Shown here in pieces: positions 1 through 5,663 of a stretch of 5,663 nt of DNA; the first letter of the stretch is position 1, and each line of letters starts with the position of its first letter. Below the pieces are notes generated by a model. That model had not been told where the DNA came from and ran no database searches. It worked only from the letters and a program-made list of their open reading frames with translations. Made by a program: the position numbers and the translations under genes. Source of the DNA: Synechococcaceae bacterium WB8_1B_136 (GTDB lineage: Bacteria; Cyanobacteriota; Cyanobacteriia; PCC-6307; Cyanobiaceae); contig RGNC01000137.1 in NCBI GenBank assembly GCA_010029175.1, positions 1 through 5,663 of the forward strand, read 5' to 3'.

Positions 1-2223
1 TGGTGCCCCGCCTCGGGCTCGGCGGTGAGCGATCTGGAGGTGGAGATGAAGGAGGTGGACGGCCACCTCTGGCATTTCCGCTATCCCCTGAGTGCTGGCC
101 CCGCCGCCGATGGCCGCACCCATCTCGAGGTGGCCACCACCCGGCCGGAAACCCTGCTGGGCGACACGGCGGTGGCGGTGAACCCCAAGGACCCCCGCTA
201 CGCAGGTCTCGTGGGCCAGACCCTCACCCTGCCGCTGGTGGGGCGCGAGATCCCGATCGTGGCCGACGACCACGTGGATGCGGAGTTCGGCACCGGCTGC
301 GTGAAGGTGACCCCCGCCCACGACCCCAACGACTTCGCGATCGGCCAGCGCCACAACCTGCCGTTGATCACGGTGATGGCCAAGGACGGCGCGATGAACG
401 AGGCGGCTGGTCGCTTTGCTGGCCTGGATCGCTTCGAGGCCCGCAAGGCGGTGGTGGCGGCCATGGAAGAAGAGGGCTTCCTGGTGAAGGTGGAGCCCTA
501 CCGCCACAGCGTGCCGTTTTCCGACCGCGGCAAGGTGCCGGTGGAGCCGATGCTCTCCACCCAGTGGTTCGTGAAAACCGAGCCCCTGGCAGCCCGCTGC
601 CGTGAGGCGCTCGAGAACGCCGATCCGCGCTTCGTGCCTGAGCGCTGGAGCAAGGTGTATCGCGATTGGCTCACCGACATCCGCGACTGGTGCATCTCCC
701 GTCAGCTGTGGTGGGGCCACCGCATTCCCGCCTGGTTCGTGGTGAGCGAAACCGGCGGCGCCATCACCGACACCACCCCCTACGTGGTGGCCCGCGATGA
801 GGCGGAGGCCCGCGCCAAGGCGGAGGCGCAGTTCAGTGGTGGCACCCACGCCCAGCCCGTGGTGCTGGAGCAGGATCCCGACGCCCTCGACACCTGGTTC
901 TCCAGTGGCCTGTGGCCCTTCTCCACCCTGGGTTGGCCCGATGCCGATGCCGCCGATCTGGCCCGTTGGTATCCCACCAGCGTGCTGGTGACCGGCTTCG
1001 ACATCATCTTTTTCTGGGTGGCCCGGATGACGATGATGGCCGGCGCCTTCACCGGCCAGATGCCCTTCAAGGACGTCTACATCCACGGCCTGGTGCGGGA
1101 TGAGCACAACCGCAAGATGAGCAAATCGGCGGGCAACGGCATCGATCCGCTGCTGCTGATCGATCGCTACGGCGCCGATGCCCTGCGTTTCGCCCTGGTG
1201 CGCGAAGTGGCTGGGGCCGGCCAGGACATCCGCCTCGACTACGACCGCCAATCCGACACCTCCGCCACGGTGGAGGCCTCGCGCAACTTCACCAACAAGC
1301 TCTGGAATGCCACCCGTTTCGCCCTGATGAACCTGGGCGGTGAAACGCCGGCCTCGCTGGGTGAACCGGATCCTGCCGCGCTGCAACTGGCCGACCGTTG
1401 GATCCTCTCGCGCCTGGCCCGCGTGAACCGCGACACGGCGGAGCGCTACGGGAGCTACGGCCTGGGCGAGGCCGCCAAGGGCCTCTACGAGTTCGCCTGG
1501 AACGAGGTGTGCGACTGGTATGTGGAGCTGATCAAGCGGCGCCTCCAGGATCCGACGCAACAGCGCACGGCGCGGCAGGTGCTGGCCAAGGTGCTCAACG
1601 ACTTGCTGCTGATGCTGCACCCGCTGATGCCCCACCTGAGCGAGGAGCTCTGGCATGGGCTCACGGGAGCGCCCGAGGGCACCTTCCTGGCGTTGCAGCC
1701 CTGGCCGGTGTTCGATGAAACGGCTCTTAACGACAACCTGGAGGCCAGCTTTGCCGAGTTGATCGAGGCCATCCGGGTGGTGCGCAACCTGCGGGCCGTG
1801 GCCGCCCTCAAGCCCAGCCAGAGCGCACCGGTGGTGTTCGTGACCGGCCGCGGCGAGCTGGCCGCGTTGCTGCAGGAGGCCACGGCCGACATCACCGCCC
1901 TCACCCGCGCCGAGAGCGTGGCTGTGCTGAGCCCAGCTGAGGCTGAGGCCGCCCGCGGCCAGAGGGCGCTGGCGGGGGTGTGCGGGGAGTTGCAGGTGCT
2001 TCTGCCGATTGAGGGGCTGGTGGATCTCGATGCCCTGCGGGGCCGGCTGGAGAAAGACCTGGCCAAGGCTGAGAAGGAGATCAAGGGCCTGGCCGGCCGC
2101 CTGAGCAACCCCAACTTCGCGAGCAAGGCGCCGCCGGAGGTGGTGACGGAATGCCAGGCCAACCTGGCCGAGGCCGAGGCCCAGGCGCAGCTGGCCCGCC
2201 AGCGGCTGGCGGAGCTGGGCTGA
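1..2223 (+). CDS. valS: Valyl-tRNA synthetase (valine--tRNA ligase), 5'-truncated by the window edge
   Basis: This class Ia aminoacyl-tRNA synthetase charges tRNA-Val with valine in the cytoplasm. The frame is open from base 1 (WCPASGSAVSDLEVE), so the ATG at 43 and the GTG at 25 are internal codons and the true start is upstream. About 740 codons are visible; the family is usually 880-950 residues, so the N-terminus with the HIGH signature is missing. The CP1 editing domain shows TTRPET (136-153) and GTGCVKVTPAHDPNDF (289-336). The return to the catalytic domain shows CISRQLWWGHRIPAW (691-735) and LDTWFSSG, and the KMSKS loop is intact at 1114-1128. An anticodon-binding helical domain follows. 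The C-terminal tail (about 2017-2220) is a charged, Leu/Ala-rich coiled coil, typical of the ValRS tRNA-binding arm. Two envelope-protein genes follow closely on the same strand. I see no frameshift. Identification is near certain. Confidence 0.98.
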   Translation, partial: WCPASGSAVSDLEVEMKEVDGHLWHFRYPLSAGPAADGRTHLEVATTRPETLLGDTAVAVNPKDPRYAGLVGQTLTLPLVGREIPIVADDHVDAEFGTGCVKVTPAHDPNDFAIGQRHNLPLITVMAKDGAMNEAAGRFAGLDRFEARKAVVAAMEEEGFLVKVEPYRHSVPFSDRGKVPVEPMLSTQWFVKTEPLAARCREALENADPRFVPERWSKVYRDWLTDIRDWCISRQLWWGHRIPAWFVVSETGGAITDTTPYVVARDEAEARAKAEAQFSGGTHAQPVVLEQDPDALDTWFSSGLWPFSTLGWPDADAADLARWYPTSVLVTGFDIIFFWVARMTMMAGAFTGQMPFKDVYIHGLVRDEHNRKMSKSAGNGIDPLLLIDRYGADALRFALVREVAGAGQDIRLDYDRQSDTSATVEASRNFTNKLWNATRFALMNLGGETPASLGEPDPAALQLADRWILSRLARVNRDTAERYGSYGLGEAAKGLYEFAWNEVCDWYVELIKRRLQDPTQQRTARQVLAKVLNDLLLMLHPLMPHLSEELWHGLTGAPEGTFLALQPWPVFDETALNDNLEASFAELIEAIRVVRNLRAVAALKPSQSAPVVFVTGRGELAALLQEATADITALTRAESVAVLSPAEAEAARGQRALAGVCGELQVLLPIEGLVDLDALRGRLEKDLAKAEKEIKGLAGRLSNPNFASKAPPEVVTECQANLAEAEAQAQLARQRLAELG

Positions 2224-2292
2224 GCTCTGGCGACCATGTCAAGCCTTGGCTGCAGGCCGCCACACTGGTGGTCCGGCCTGCGGCTGCCCTTG

Positions 2293-2646
2293 ATGCCCCC
2301 CATGCGTTCCCTGAGGTCCTTGGCCTGGCTGCCGCTGCTGCTGCCTCTGCAGGCGATCGCGGCAACGCCCACTGCGCATCCTGAGCAGGCCATTCGCGCT
2401 GAGTACCGCTGCCTGGGGCGGTTTGAGGCCACAGATCTCACGGCCCTGTTCTTCAACCAGGCGCCGGCCGAAGTGGTGTTGCTGGTGGCGGCCACGGCCA
2501 CCCGTCTGCCCCAGGGGCTGGCGGCCAGCGGCTCCCGCTATGCCGCCGGTGATCAGGAGTTCTGGGTCAAGGGAGACCAGGCCAGCTGGCGCCTGGGATC
2601 AGCCCCGCCGCTGCGCTGTGGGCCCCTGCCGAAGGCAACCCGCTGA
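2293..2646 (+). CDS. Exported MliC/PliC-like c-type lysozyme inhibitor family protein
   Basis: The mature part resembles the MliC family (PF09864), small periplasmic or lipid-anchored beta-barrels that block c-type lysozyme. Visible family marks are YRC near the mature N-terminus, the FFNQ strand, the SGSRY loop, WVKGDQA and a late RCG. In E. coli MliC a Ser in the SGxxY loop and a Lys in the following KG loop contact lysozyme; both are present here. The two Cys (in YRC and RCG) could form the usual disulfide. A signal peptide is clear: basic MRSLRSL, a hydrophobic stretch WLPLLLPL, then a probable cleavage after AIAA. There is no lipobox Cys, so a soluble periplasmic form is more likely than a lipoprotein. 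The start is uncertain: ATGs lie in frame at 2236, 2293 and 2302, none with a good Shine-Dalgarno. The later ones give a normal signal peptide, while 2236 adds an odd Trp/Pro-rich extension. The stop overlaps the next start. The family call is from pattern recognition; lysozyme inhibition itself is inferred. Confidence 0.8.
   Translation: MPPMRSLRSLAWLPLLLPLQAIAATPTAHPEQAIRAEYRCLGRFEATDLTALFFNQAPAEVVLLVAATATRLPQGLAASGSRYAAGDQEFWVKGDQASWRLGSAPPLRCGPLPKATR
2353..2360. repeat. HIP1 octameric palindrome GCGATCGC
   Basis: This is an exact match to the Highly Iterated Palindrome 1 core that is over-represented in many cyanobacterial genomes. It lies inside the signal-peptide region of the lysozyme-inhibitor-like gene. 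It supports a cyanobacterial source but, as a single copy, only weakly. I saw no second exact copy in the window. Confidence 0.5.
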
Positions 2647-2648
2647 TG
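2644..2648 (+). promoter_or_regulatory. TGATG stop/start overlap (probable translational coupling)
   Basis: The TGA stop of the lysozyme-inhibitor-like gene (2644-2646) shares its last A with the ATG of the TVP38-family gene (2646-2648). No clear Shine-Dalgarno precedes this ATG, so re-initiation by ribosomes finishing the upstream gene is the natural reading. It also fixes the start of the downstream gene and supports co-transcription. Confidence 0.65.
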
Positions 2649-3281
2649 GAGAGCCTGGCCTTCCATGGGGATTGGCAGCAGTGGCTGCCGCTGTTGCAGT
2701 CGCCCGCTGGGGCCCTGGCCTTCATCCCCCTCTATGCCCTCTGGGTCACGCTGCTGCTGCCAGGGGTGTGGGCCTCGATGCTGGCTGGAGTGCTGTATGG
2801 CCCCTGGTGGGGCAGCGCGATTGTGTTCGTGGGCGCTTGCCTGGGGGCCGAAGCGGCCTTTCTGCTGGGGCGCACGCTGCTGCGGGGCTGGGCCCGACGA
2901 CGGTTGGCGGCGCTGCCGAAGCTGCAGGCCGTGGAACAGGCCGTGAGCCGCGAGGGCCTGAAGCTGGTGCTGCTCACCCGGCTCTCACCAGCCTTCCCCT
3001 TCAGCCTGTTGAACCTGGCCTACGGCCTCAGTGAGGTGAGCCTGCGCGACTACTCGATCGGCCTGCTGGGGATCCTGCCGGGCACGATCCTGTTCTGCGG
3101 CCTGGGGGCCCTGGCGGGGGATGCGGCCCGCTTTGGCGAGGTGCTGGCTGGCCAGACCGATCCAGGCACCTGGGCCCTGCGCGTCGTGGGGGTGCTGGCC
3201 ACCGTGGCGGTGGTGTGGGTGGCGGGTCGTGCGGCGCAGCGGGCCCTGCGGGAAGGGGCGGGGCCGTCGTCGGTCGATTAG
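2646..3281 (+). CDS. TVP38/TMEM64 family (VTT/DedA-like) inner membrane protein
   Basis: This 211-residue integral membrane protein fits the VTT domain (PF09335, formerly 'SNARE-associated'). Members are found across bacteria and eukaryotes; related DedA and TMEM41/VMP1 proteins have been linked to lipid carrier or phospholipid translocation. The function of this member is unknown. Hydrophobic segments lie at about residues 21-50, 53-76, 106-127, 133-158 and 177-197. The family core is visible as LLLPGVWASMLAGVLYGPWWG (36-56, in part a re-entrant segment) and TRLSPAFPFSLLNLAYGLSEV (111-131), with the expected R-x-SP-x-x-PF-x-x-x-N-x-x-x-G arrangement. A basic loop, RGWARRR, follows the second segment and suggests a cytoplasmic side. 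The short polar tail (GAGPSSVD) ends without a recognised motif. The ATG overlaps the stop of the upstream exported protein. Length and motif order are normal for the family. Confidence 0.93.
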   Translation: MESLAFHGDWQQWLPLLQSPAGALAFIPLYALWVTLLLPGVWASMLAGVLYGPWWGSAIVFVGACLGAEAAFLLGRTLLRGWARRRLAALPKLQAVEQAVSREGLKLVLLTRLSPAFPFSLLNLAYGLSEVSLRDYSIGLLGILPGTILFCGLGALAGDAARFGEVLAGQTDPGTWALRVVGVLATVAVVWVAGRAAQRALREGAGPSSVD

Positions 3282-3391
3282 CCCTCGGGAGTGAGCCTCA
3301 GGCGAGCCAGCACACCAGGACGGGCGACCAACTCGGCGTACTTGGCCCGGCCGCACTCGGTTTTGATCCAGCGCTCCATGGTGCTTGTCAT
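3278..3391 (-). CDS. Possible small protein of 37 codons (hypothetical), convergent to the TVP38 gene
   Basis: On the minus strand an ATG at 3391 opens a 37-codon frame ending in TAA (3280-3278). A second in-frame ATG at 3379 would give 33 residues. An in-frame stop at 3406-3404 shows that it cannot extend upstream. The product reads MTSTMERWIKTECGRAKYAE, then ELVARPGVLARLRLTPEG with the E shared: basic, with one Cys, one Trp and a helix-like centre. By my count the G/C share at codon positions 1, 2 and 3 is 22/37, 21/37 and 30/37. This is the third-position bias of coding DNA in this high-GC genome, although the stretch lies between larger genes. Its stop overlaps the TVP38 stop by two bases. 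An AGGAG lies at 3417-3413 but is too far from the start to be a convincing Shine-Dalgarno. I do not recognise the family; it could also be a chance frame or a remnant of a longer gene. Confidence 0.45.
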   Translation of the reverse strand: MTSTMERWIKTECGRAKYAELVARPGVLARLRLTPEG

Positions 3392-3435
3392 GCCCGTGGC
3401 ACGCTATGGCAGCTCCTAGAGAGTTGCGGCCGGTG

Positions 3436-4035
3436 ATGAAGCACCAGATGCTGTTCCCCACGCCGCTCTGGTCGGCGCACTGCAACGAGCCGCAGTTGCT
3501 TGAACGCTGGAAGCAGGCCGTGGTCTCGCTCCAGGACGCCGACCCGTCCGGGTTGAGCCTGACGAATCTGGGGGCATGGCACAGCCGAACGGATCTATTG
3601 GAGGAGCCGCTGCTGGCTGACTTGTTCCAGTGGATCGCTGGCCAAGTGCAGGGGGCCCTGGTGGACTGGGGCTGGGATCTCCAGCAGGCCAGGCCCCGCT
3701 TCAACAACGCATGGGCGGTTGTGAGTGGCGCTGGAGATAGCCACGGCGCCCACATTCATCCCAACAGCTTGTTCAGTGGTGTGTTTTATCTGGCAGCACC
3801 ACCAGGCAGTGGTGCCATCGCTTTCCTGGATCCAAGGGCTGGAGCTTTGATGCTCCAGCCGCCACTCACTTCAGAGGCGAGGCTACGTGAGCTCGGCCGT
3901 GAGCAGTGGGTGCCTCAGGCTGGCTTGCTCCTGTTGTTTCCGGCCTGGTTATGGCATGAGGTGGAGGTGAGTCGTTGCGCCGATCCACGGGTCTGCGTCA
4001 GTTTCAATCTGGGGTTGAAGCCTCAGCAGGGATAG
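3436..4035 (+). CDS. TIGR02466-type putative 2OG-Fe(II) oxygenase
   Basis: The product (199 residues from the ATG at 3436) matches the layout of the TIGR02466/PF13759 family, cytosolic double-stranded beta-helix proteins predicted to use Fe(II) and 2-oxoglutarate. The substrate is unknown. Marks in order: MLFPTPLWS at the N-terminus (residues 5-13), the RFNNAWAVVSGAGDSHGAHIHP stretch (88-109) with candidate iron ligands His106/His108, SGVFYL (114-119), IAFLDPR (128-134), LLLFPAWLWHEVE (165-177) with His174 as the distal ligand, and RVCVSFN (185-191), where Arg185 is the candidate 2OG contact. The start at 3436 was chosen because family members begin just before the LFPTP motif. In-frame ATG 3406 or TTG 3385 would add residues without family resemblance. 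No strong Shine-Dalgarno is visible. Related genes occur in cyanobacteria and in cyanophages. A hairpin follows the TAG stop. The family call is strong; the enzyme activity is inferred. Confidence 0.85.
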   Translation: MKHQMLFPTPLWSAHCNEPQLLERWKQAVVSLQDADPSGLSLTNLGAWHSRTDLLEEPLLADLFQWIAGQVQGALVDWGWDLQQARPRFNNAWAVVSGAGDSHGAHIHPNSLFSGVFYLAAPPGSGAIAFLDPRAGALMLQPPLTSEARLRELGREQWVPQAGLLLLFPAWLWHEVEVSRCADPRVCVSFNLGLKPQQG

Positions 4036-4037
4036 GC

Positions 4038-4076
4038 GAGTGCCTCGGAATAGCTGAGAACAGCTCCGAGGCACTT
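4038..4076 (+). terminator. Hairpin terminator between converging genes
   Basis: GTGCCTCGGA (4040-4049) pairs perfectly with TCCGAGGCAC (4065-4074). An outer A-T pair and a G-T wobble extend the stem to 4038-4076. Inside, GCTG (4053-4056) pairs with CAGC (4061-4064) around an AGAA loop, leaving three bases bulged. On the plus strand it begins three bases after the oxygenase stop and is followed by a short TTT, so it is probably that gene's terminator. On the minus strand no T-run follows, but the stem may also stop the converging transcript. Confidence 0.75.
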
Positions 4077-4087
4077 TCCCCAAGCGA

Positions 4088-5663
4088 TCAGGCCAGGGTG
4101 GGTACCAACTTGAATGTGAAGCTCACAATGTTGTCATCAAAGTCCTGATCGAATCCGCCCTTGAAGTCTTCCAGGCCAATGCTTCCGCTTCCGAGGGTCC
4201 GGAAGTGCTCCAGTCCATCACTGTTGGCGAGCTTGAAGGAGAACCAGGTGTCCCCGGTTTGCTTCACGGTCGCGAAGGGAGCCAGCAGACCGGCATCCCG
4301 GAAGCTGGTGATGGTGTCTGTGCGCGTTGCGCCATAGTCAACTGAAAGGGCGCCGAATCCGGTGAACAGATTGGCACTGCTCAAGGCTGCGGCCTGATAG
4401 CCCGCTGAGCCCGGAGTCACAAGGGTGTTGGTGATTGGATCGAGCACGGCACCATCGGCACGCTGAATGCGGTAAAAGCCGATTGTTGTGTCATGCGTGG
4501 CCTCGCGAGCGATGGATACCGTCCCGCTGAGATCACGTCCACTCAGTCCGCTGAAATCCAGGATCGGGCTTTCACCCATCTTGCTGGAGATCAGATCACC
4601 CAGTCCCTGTTGCTTGCTCGCATCCTGCAGTGCTACCGCCACACTGTTGCCGCCTTTGCTGGCCAAAACAAGGTTGTCGCTCGTCTTGTTCAGATCAAGG
4701 GTGCGGAAACTGCTGCCCATCGCGGCAATGGTGCTGTTCTTGCTGAGGAGTGATTCCAGAGTGGAATCCACAACCTCAAACAGGACGAGCTTCTGGCCGT
4801 TGATTACAGAGATAGTTCGCTCAAGGTTGATCCTCGAAAGATCGGTAGATTCAGCTTCACTGTTCTCCAGGTTGGCCAGGATGATCGTGCCTCGATCGCG
4901 GAGCTGCTCATAGGTGATGGTGTCGGATTCAGTGGCTGCAAGCGCCACGTAGCCGATCTGATTCACGCTGGCTGCCTTGGTGGTGAGAGCAACCTTGAGC
5001 AGCACCGCAGCAGGAGACGCTGTGTCCGCTGGGTCGGAGACTGTGAGGGCGGAACTGCCCGATGTGGTGGTCAAGACGGGTTTCAGGTCCACCACGCCCG
5101 GGGTGGAGGGATCAACGATGACGCCGTTCTTAGCCCCGTCCTTGTCGCCGTAACCACCATCGATGAAGGTGAGATCAACGGTTTCGGCCGTTCCATCACC
5201 ATCCAGGTCATAGAAGCGTGCGCCACCCTTCTTGATCGGGTCCCAGGTGAATGGCGTGGCCACAGGGGCTGCACCGGCCACTGGTGTGTCGTACACGAAG
5301 TAGGCCAATCGCTTGTTGGTGGTGTTCAGGCCATCCAGAAGCGGCTTGAGATCCACAACGGTTGATGCGTCAGCCCTAGTGCTGCTGGCTTCGTTCACCT
5401 TGAGGGCGAAGTTGATGCCTGTCTGGCCGATCACCAGGGATTGAGATTGATTGCTGACCACTGGAGCCGATAGCAGTCGGTTGAACACCACGTCTCCCTG
5501 CAGGTCGCCGGATGTGGGACGGAAGCTCGCTTTGATCGGGTCGCCACCGGTGCTGGGGGTGTAGGTGAGTTCGGATTTCTTCACCGTTGCCTCCAGCTTG
5601 AGGATCTGTCCACCAGCGGCGAGGTTGAAGTCGGAGATGGCACCACCTTTAACGCCATGGGTT
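4088..5663 (-). CDS. C-terminal part of a large surface/secreted protein with choice-of-anchor-U-like and DUF4114 domains
   Basis: The minus-strand frame ends at TGA (4090-4088) and stays open to the window edge, reading ...THGVKGGAISDFNLAAGG... before the GTG at 5584. That GTG is therefore internal; 524 residues are visible and the N-terminus is missing. An immunoglobulin-like Ser/Thr/Asp-rich segment comes first. Next is a choice-of-anchor-U-like segment (about 5310-5090) with the DLDGDGTAETVD calcium-type loop (5209-5174) and FIDGGYGDKDG...NGVIVDP (5167-5108). A middle segment of unknown type follows, with GFYRIQRADGAVLDPITN (about 4477-4424). The C-terminus is DUF4114 (PF13448), with HF-x-x-LG and IGLEDFKGGFDQDFDDNIVSF (about 4207-4106). 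The protein ends FTFKLVPTLA. No Cys, no membrane segment and no RTX nonapeptide are visible. Such proteins are usually large, exported, calcium-binding cell-surface or matrix proteins; type I secretion is a guess. The base composition is lower in GC than valS. The family is not specific enough for a name. Confidence 0.88.
   Translation of the reverse strand, partial: THGVKGGAISDFNLAAGGQILKLEATVKKSELTYTPSTGGDPIKASFRPTSGDLQGDVVFNRLLSAPVVSNQSQSLVIGQTGINFALKVNEASSTRADASTVVDLKPLLDGLNTTNKRLAYFVYDTPVAGAAPVATPFTWDPIKKGGARFYDLDGDGTAETVDLTFIDGGYGDKDGAKNGVIVDPSTPGVVDLKPVLTTTSGSSALTVSDPADTASPAAVLLKVALTTKAASVNQIGYVALAATESDTITYEQLRDRGTIILANLENSEAESTDLSRINLERTISVINGQKLVLFEVVDSTLESLLSKNSTIAAMGSSFRTLDLNKTSDNLVLASKGGNSVAVALQDASKQQGLGDLISSKMGESPILDFSGLSGRDLSGTVSIAREATHDTTIGFYRIQRADGAVLDPITNTLVTPGSAGYQAAALSSANLFTGFGALSVDYGATRTDTITSFRDAGLLAPFATVKQTGDTWFSFKLANSDGLEHFRTLGSGSIGLEDFKGGFDQDFDDNIVSFTFKLVPTLA

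Noticed and set aside
3..605. Plus-strand frame overlapping the start of valS
   Set aside because: It is a Gly/Arg/Pro-rich shadow in another frame, and the valS frame carries clear synthetase motifs over the same bases.
2293..2360. Lipoprotein signal (lipobox) in the lysozyme-inhibitor-like protein
   Set aside because: The cleavage region reads LQAIAATP with no Cys after the hydrophobic core, so lipid attachment as in E. coli MliC is not supported.
1485..2501. Long open frame (338 codons) on the minus strand opposite valS and the lysozyme-inhibitor gene
   Set aside because: It is a shadow of high-GC coding DNA: low-complexity Arg/Ser/Ala-rich translation, no recognisable domain, and it lies opposite two well-supported genes.
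3385..3408. TTG (3385) or ATG (3406) as the oxygenase start
   Set aside because: Family members begin shortly before LFPTP. The extra residues show no family resemblance, and the ATG at 3436 is suitably placed. The choice is not proven.
2985..3755. Open frame of 256 codons on the minus strand across the TVP38 3' end, the gap and the oxygenase 5' end
   Set aside because: The translation is Arg/His/Pro/Gln-rich without domain marks and lies opposite two conserved genes. The small frame at 3278-3391 is in a different frame and is better supported.
4488..4913. Plus-strand frame of 141 codons opposite the surface-protein gene
   Set aside because: Its Ser/Leu/Arg-rich translation has no recognisable features, and the minus-strand frame continues through it with coherent domain sequence.
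5582..5584. GTG as the start of the surface-protein gene
   Set aside because: The frame has no stop between this codon and the window edge, and the upstream translation continues the same type of sequence, so the gene is truncated by the window.
4088..5663. RTX-type GGxGxDxLx calcium repeats in the surface protein
   Set aside because: Only isolated Asp/Gly-rich loops are present (DLDGDG, DGGYGDKDG, DFDD), with no tandem nonapeptides in the visible part.
1..5663. CRISPR arrays, tRNA or rRNA genes, insertion sequences, toxin-antitoxin or defence genes
   Set aside because: On reading both strands I found no regularly spaced direct repeats, cloverleaf-like tRNA sequence, transposase motif or known defence domain.

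Overview
The window looks like chromosomal DNA from a high-GC picocyanobacterium of the Cyanobium/Synechococcus type. The evidence is the sequence flavour of the valyl-tRNA synthetase, the very GC-rich third codon positions, one copy of the cyanobacterial HIP1 octamer (GCGATCGC), and a large secreted-type protein with DUF4114 and choice-of-anchor-U-like modules, common in these bacteria. The genus is inferred from these signs and has not been tested.

Positions 1-3281 carry a compact plus-strand gene group. First is the 3' three quarters of valS (its start lies outside the window). Next, only a few bases to a few dozen bases later, is a small exported protein of the MliC/PliC c-type lysozyme inhibitor family. 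It is followed, with a one-base stop/start overlap (TGATG), by a TVP38/TMEM64 (VTT/DedA-like) membrane protein. The spacing suggests one transcript joining a housekeeping tRNA synthetase to two cell-envelope proteins.

Positions 3278-3435 lack a long gene. They contain a possible 37-codon minus-strand gene whose stop codon overlaps the TVP38 stop codon and whose codon positions show coding-like base bias. Positions 3436-4035 encode, on the plus strand, a TIGR02466-type putative 2-oxoglutarate/Fe(II) oxygenase. A strong hairpin at about 4038-4076 separates it from the converging gene on the other strand.

Positions 4088-5663 are the C-terminal part (524 visible residues) of a larger minus-strand protein. 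Its frame runs open through the window edge. It has a DxDxDG calcium-binding-like loop in a choice-of-anchor-U-like segment and ends in a DUF4114 domain, which suggests an extracellular or surface protein. It is clearly less GC-rich than valS. No RNA genes, insertion sequences, CRISPR arrays or obvious phage structures were seen. I found no clear new multi-gene system. The best second looks are the lysozyme-inhibitor/TVP38 pair behind valS, the small antisense-strand gene, and the surface protein.
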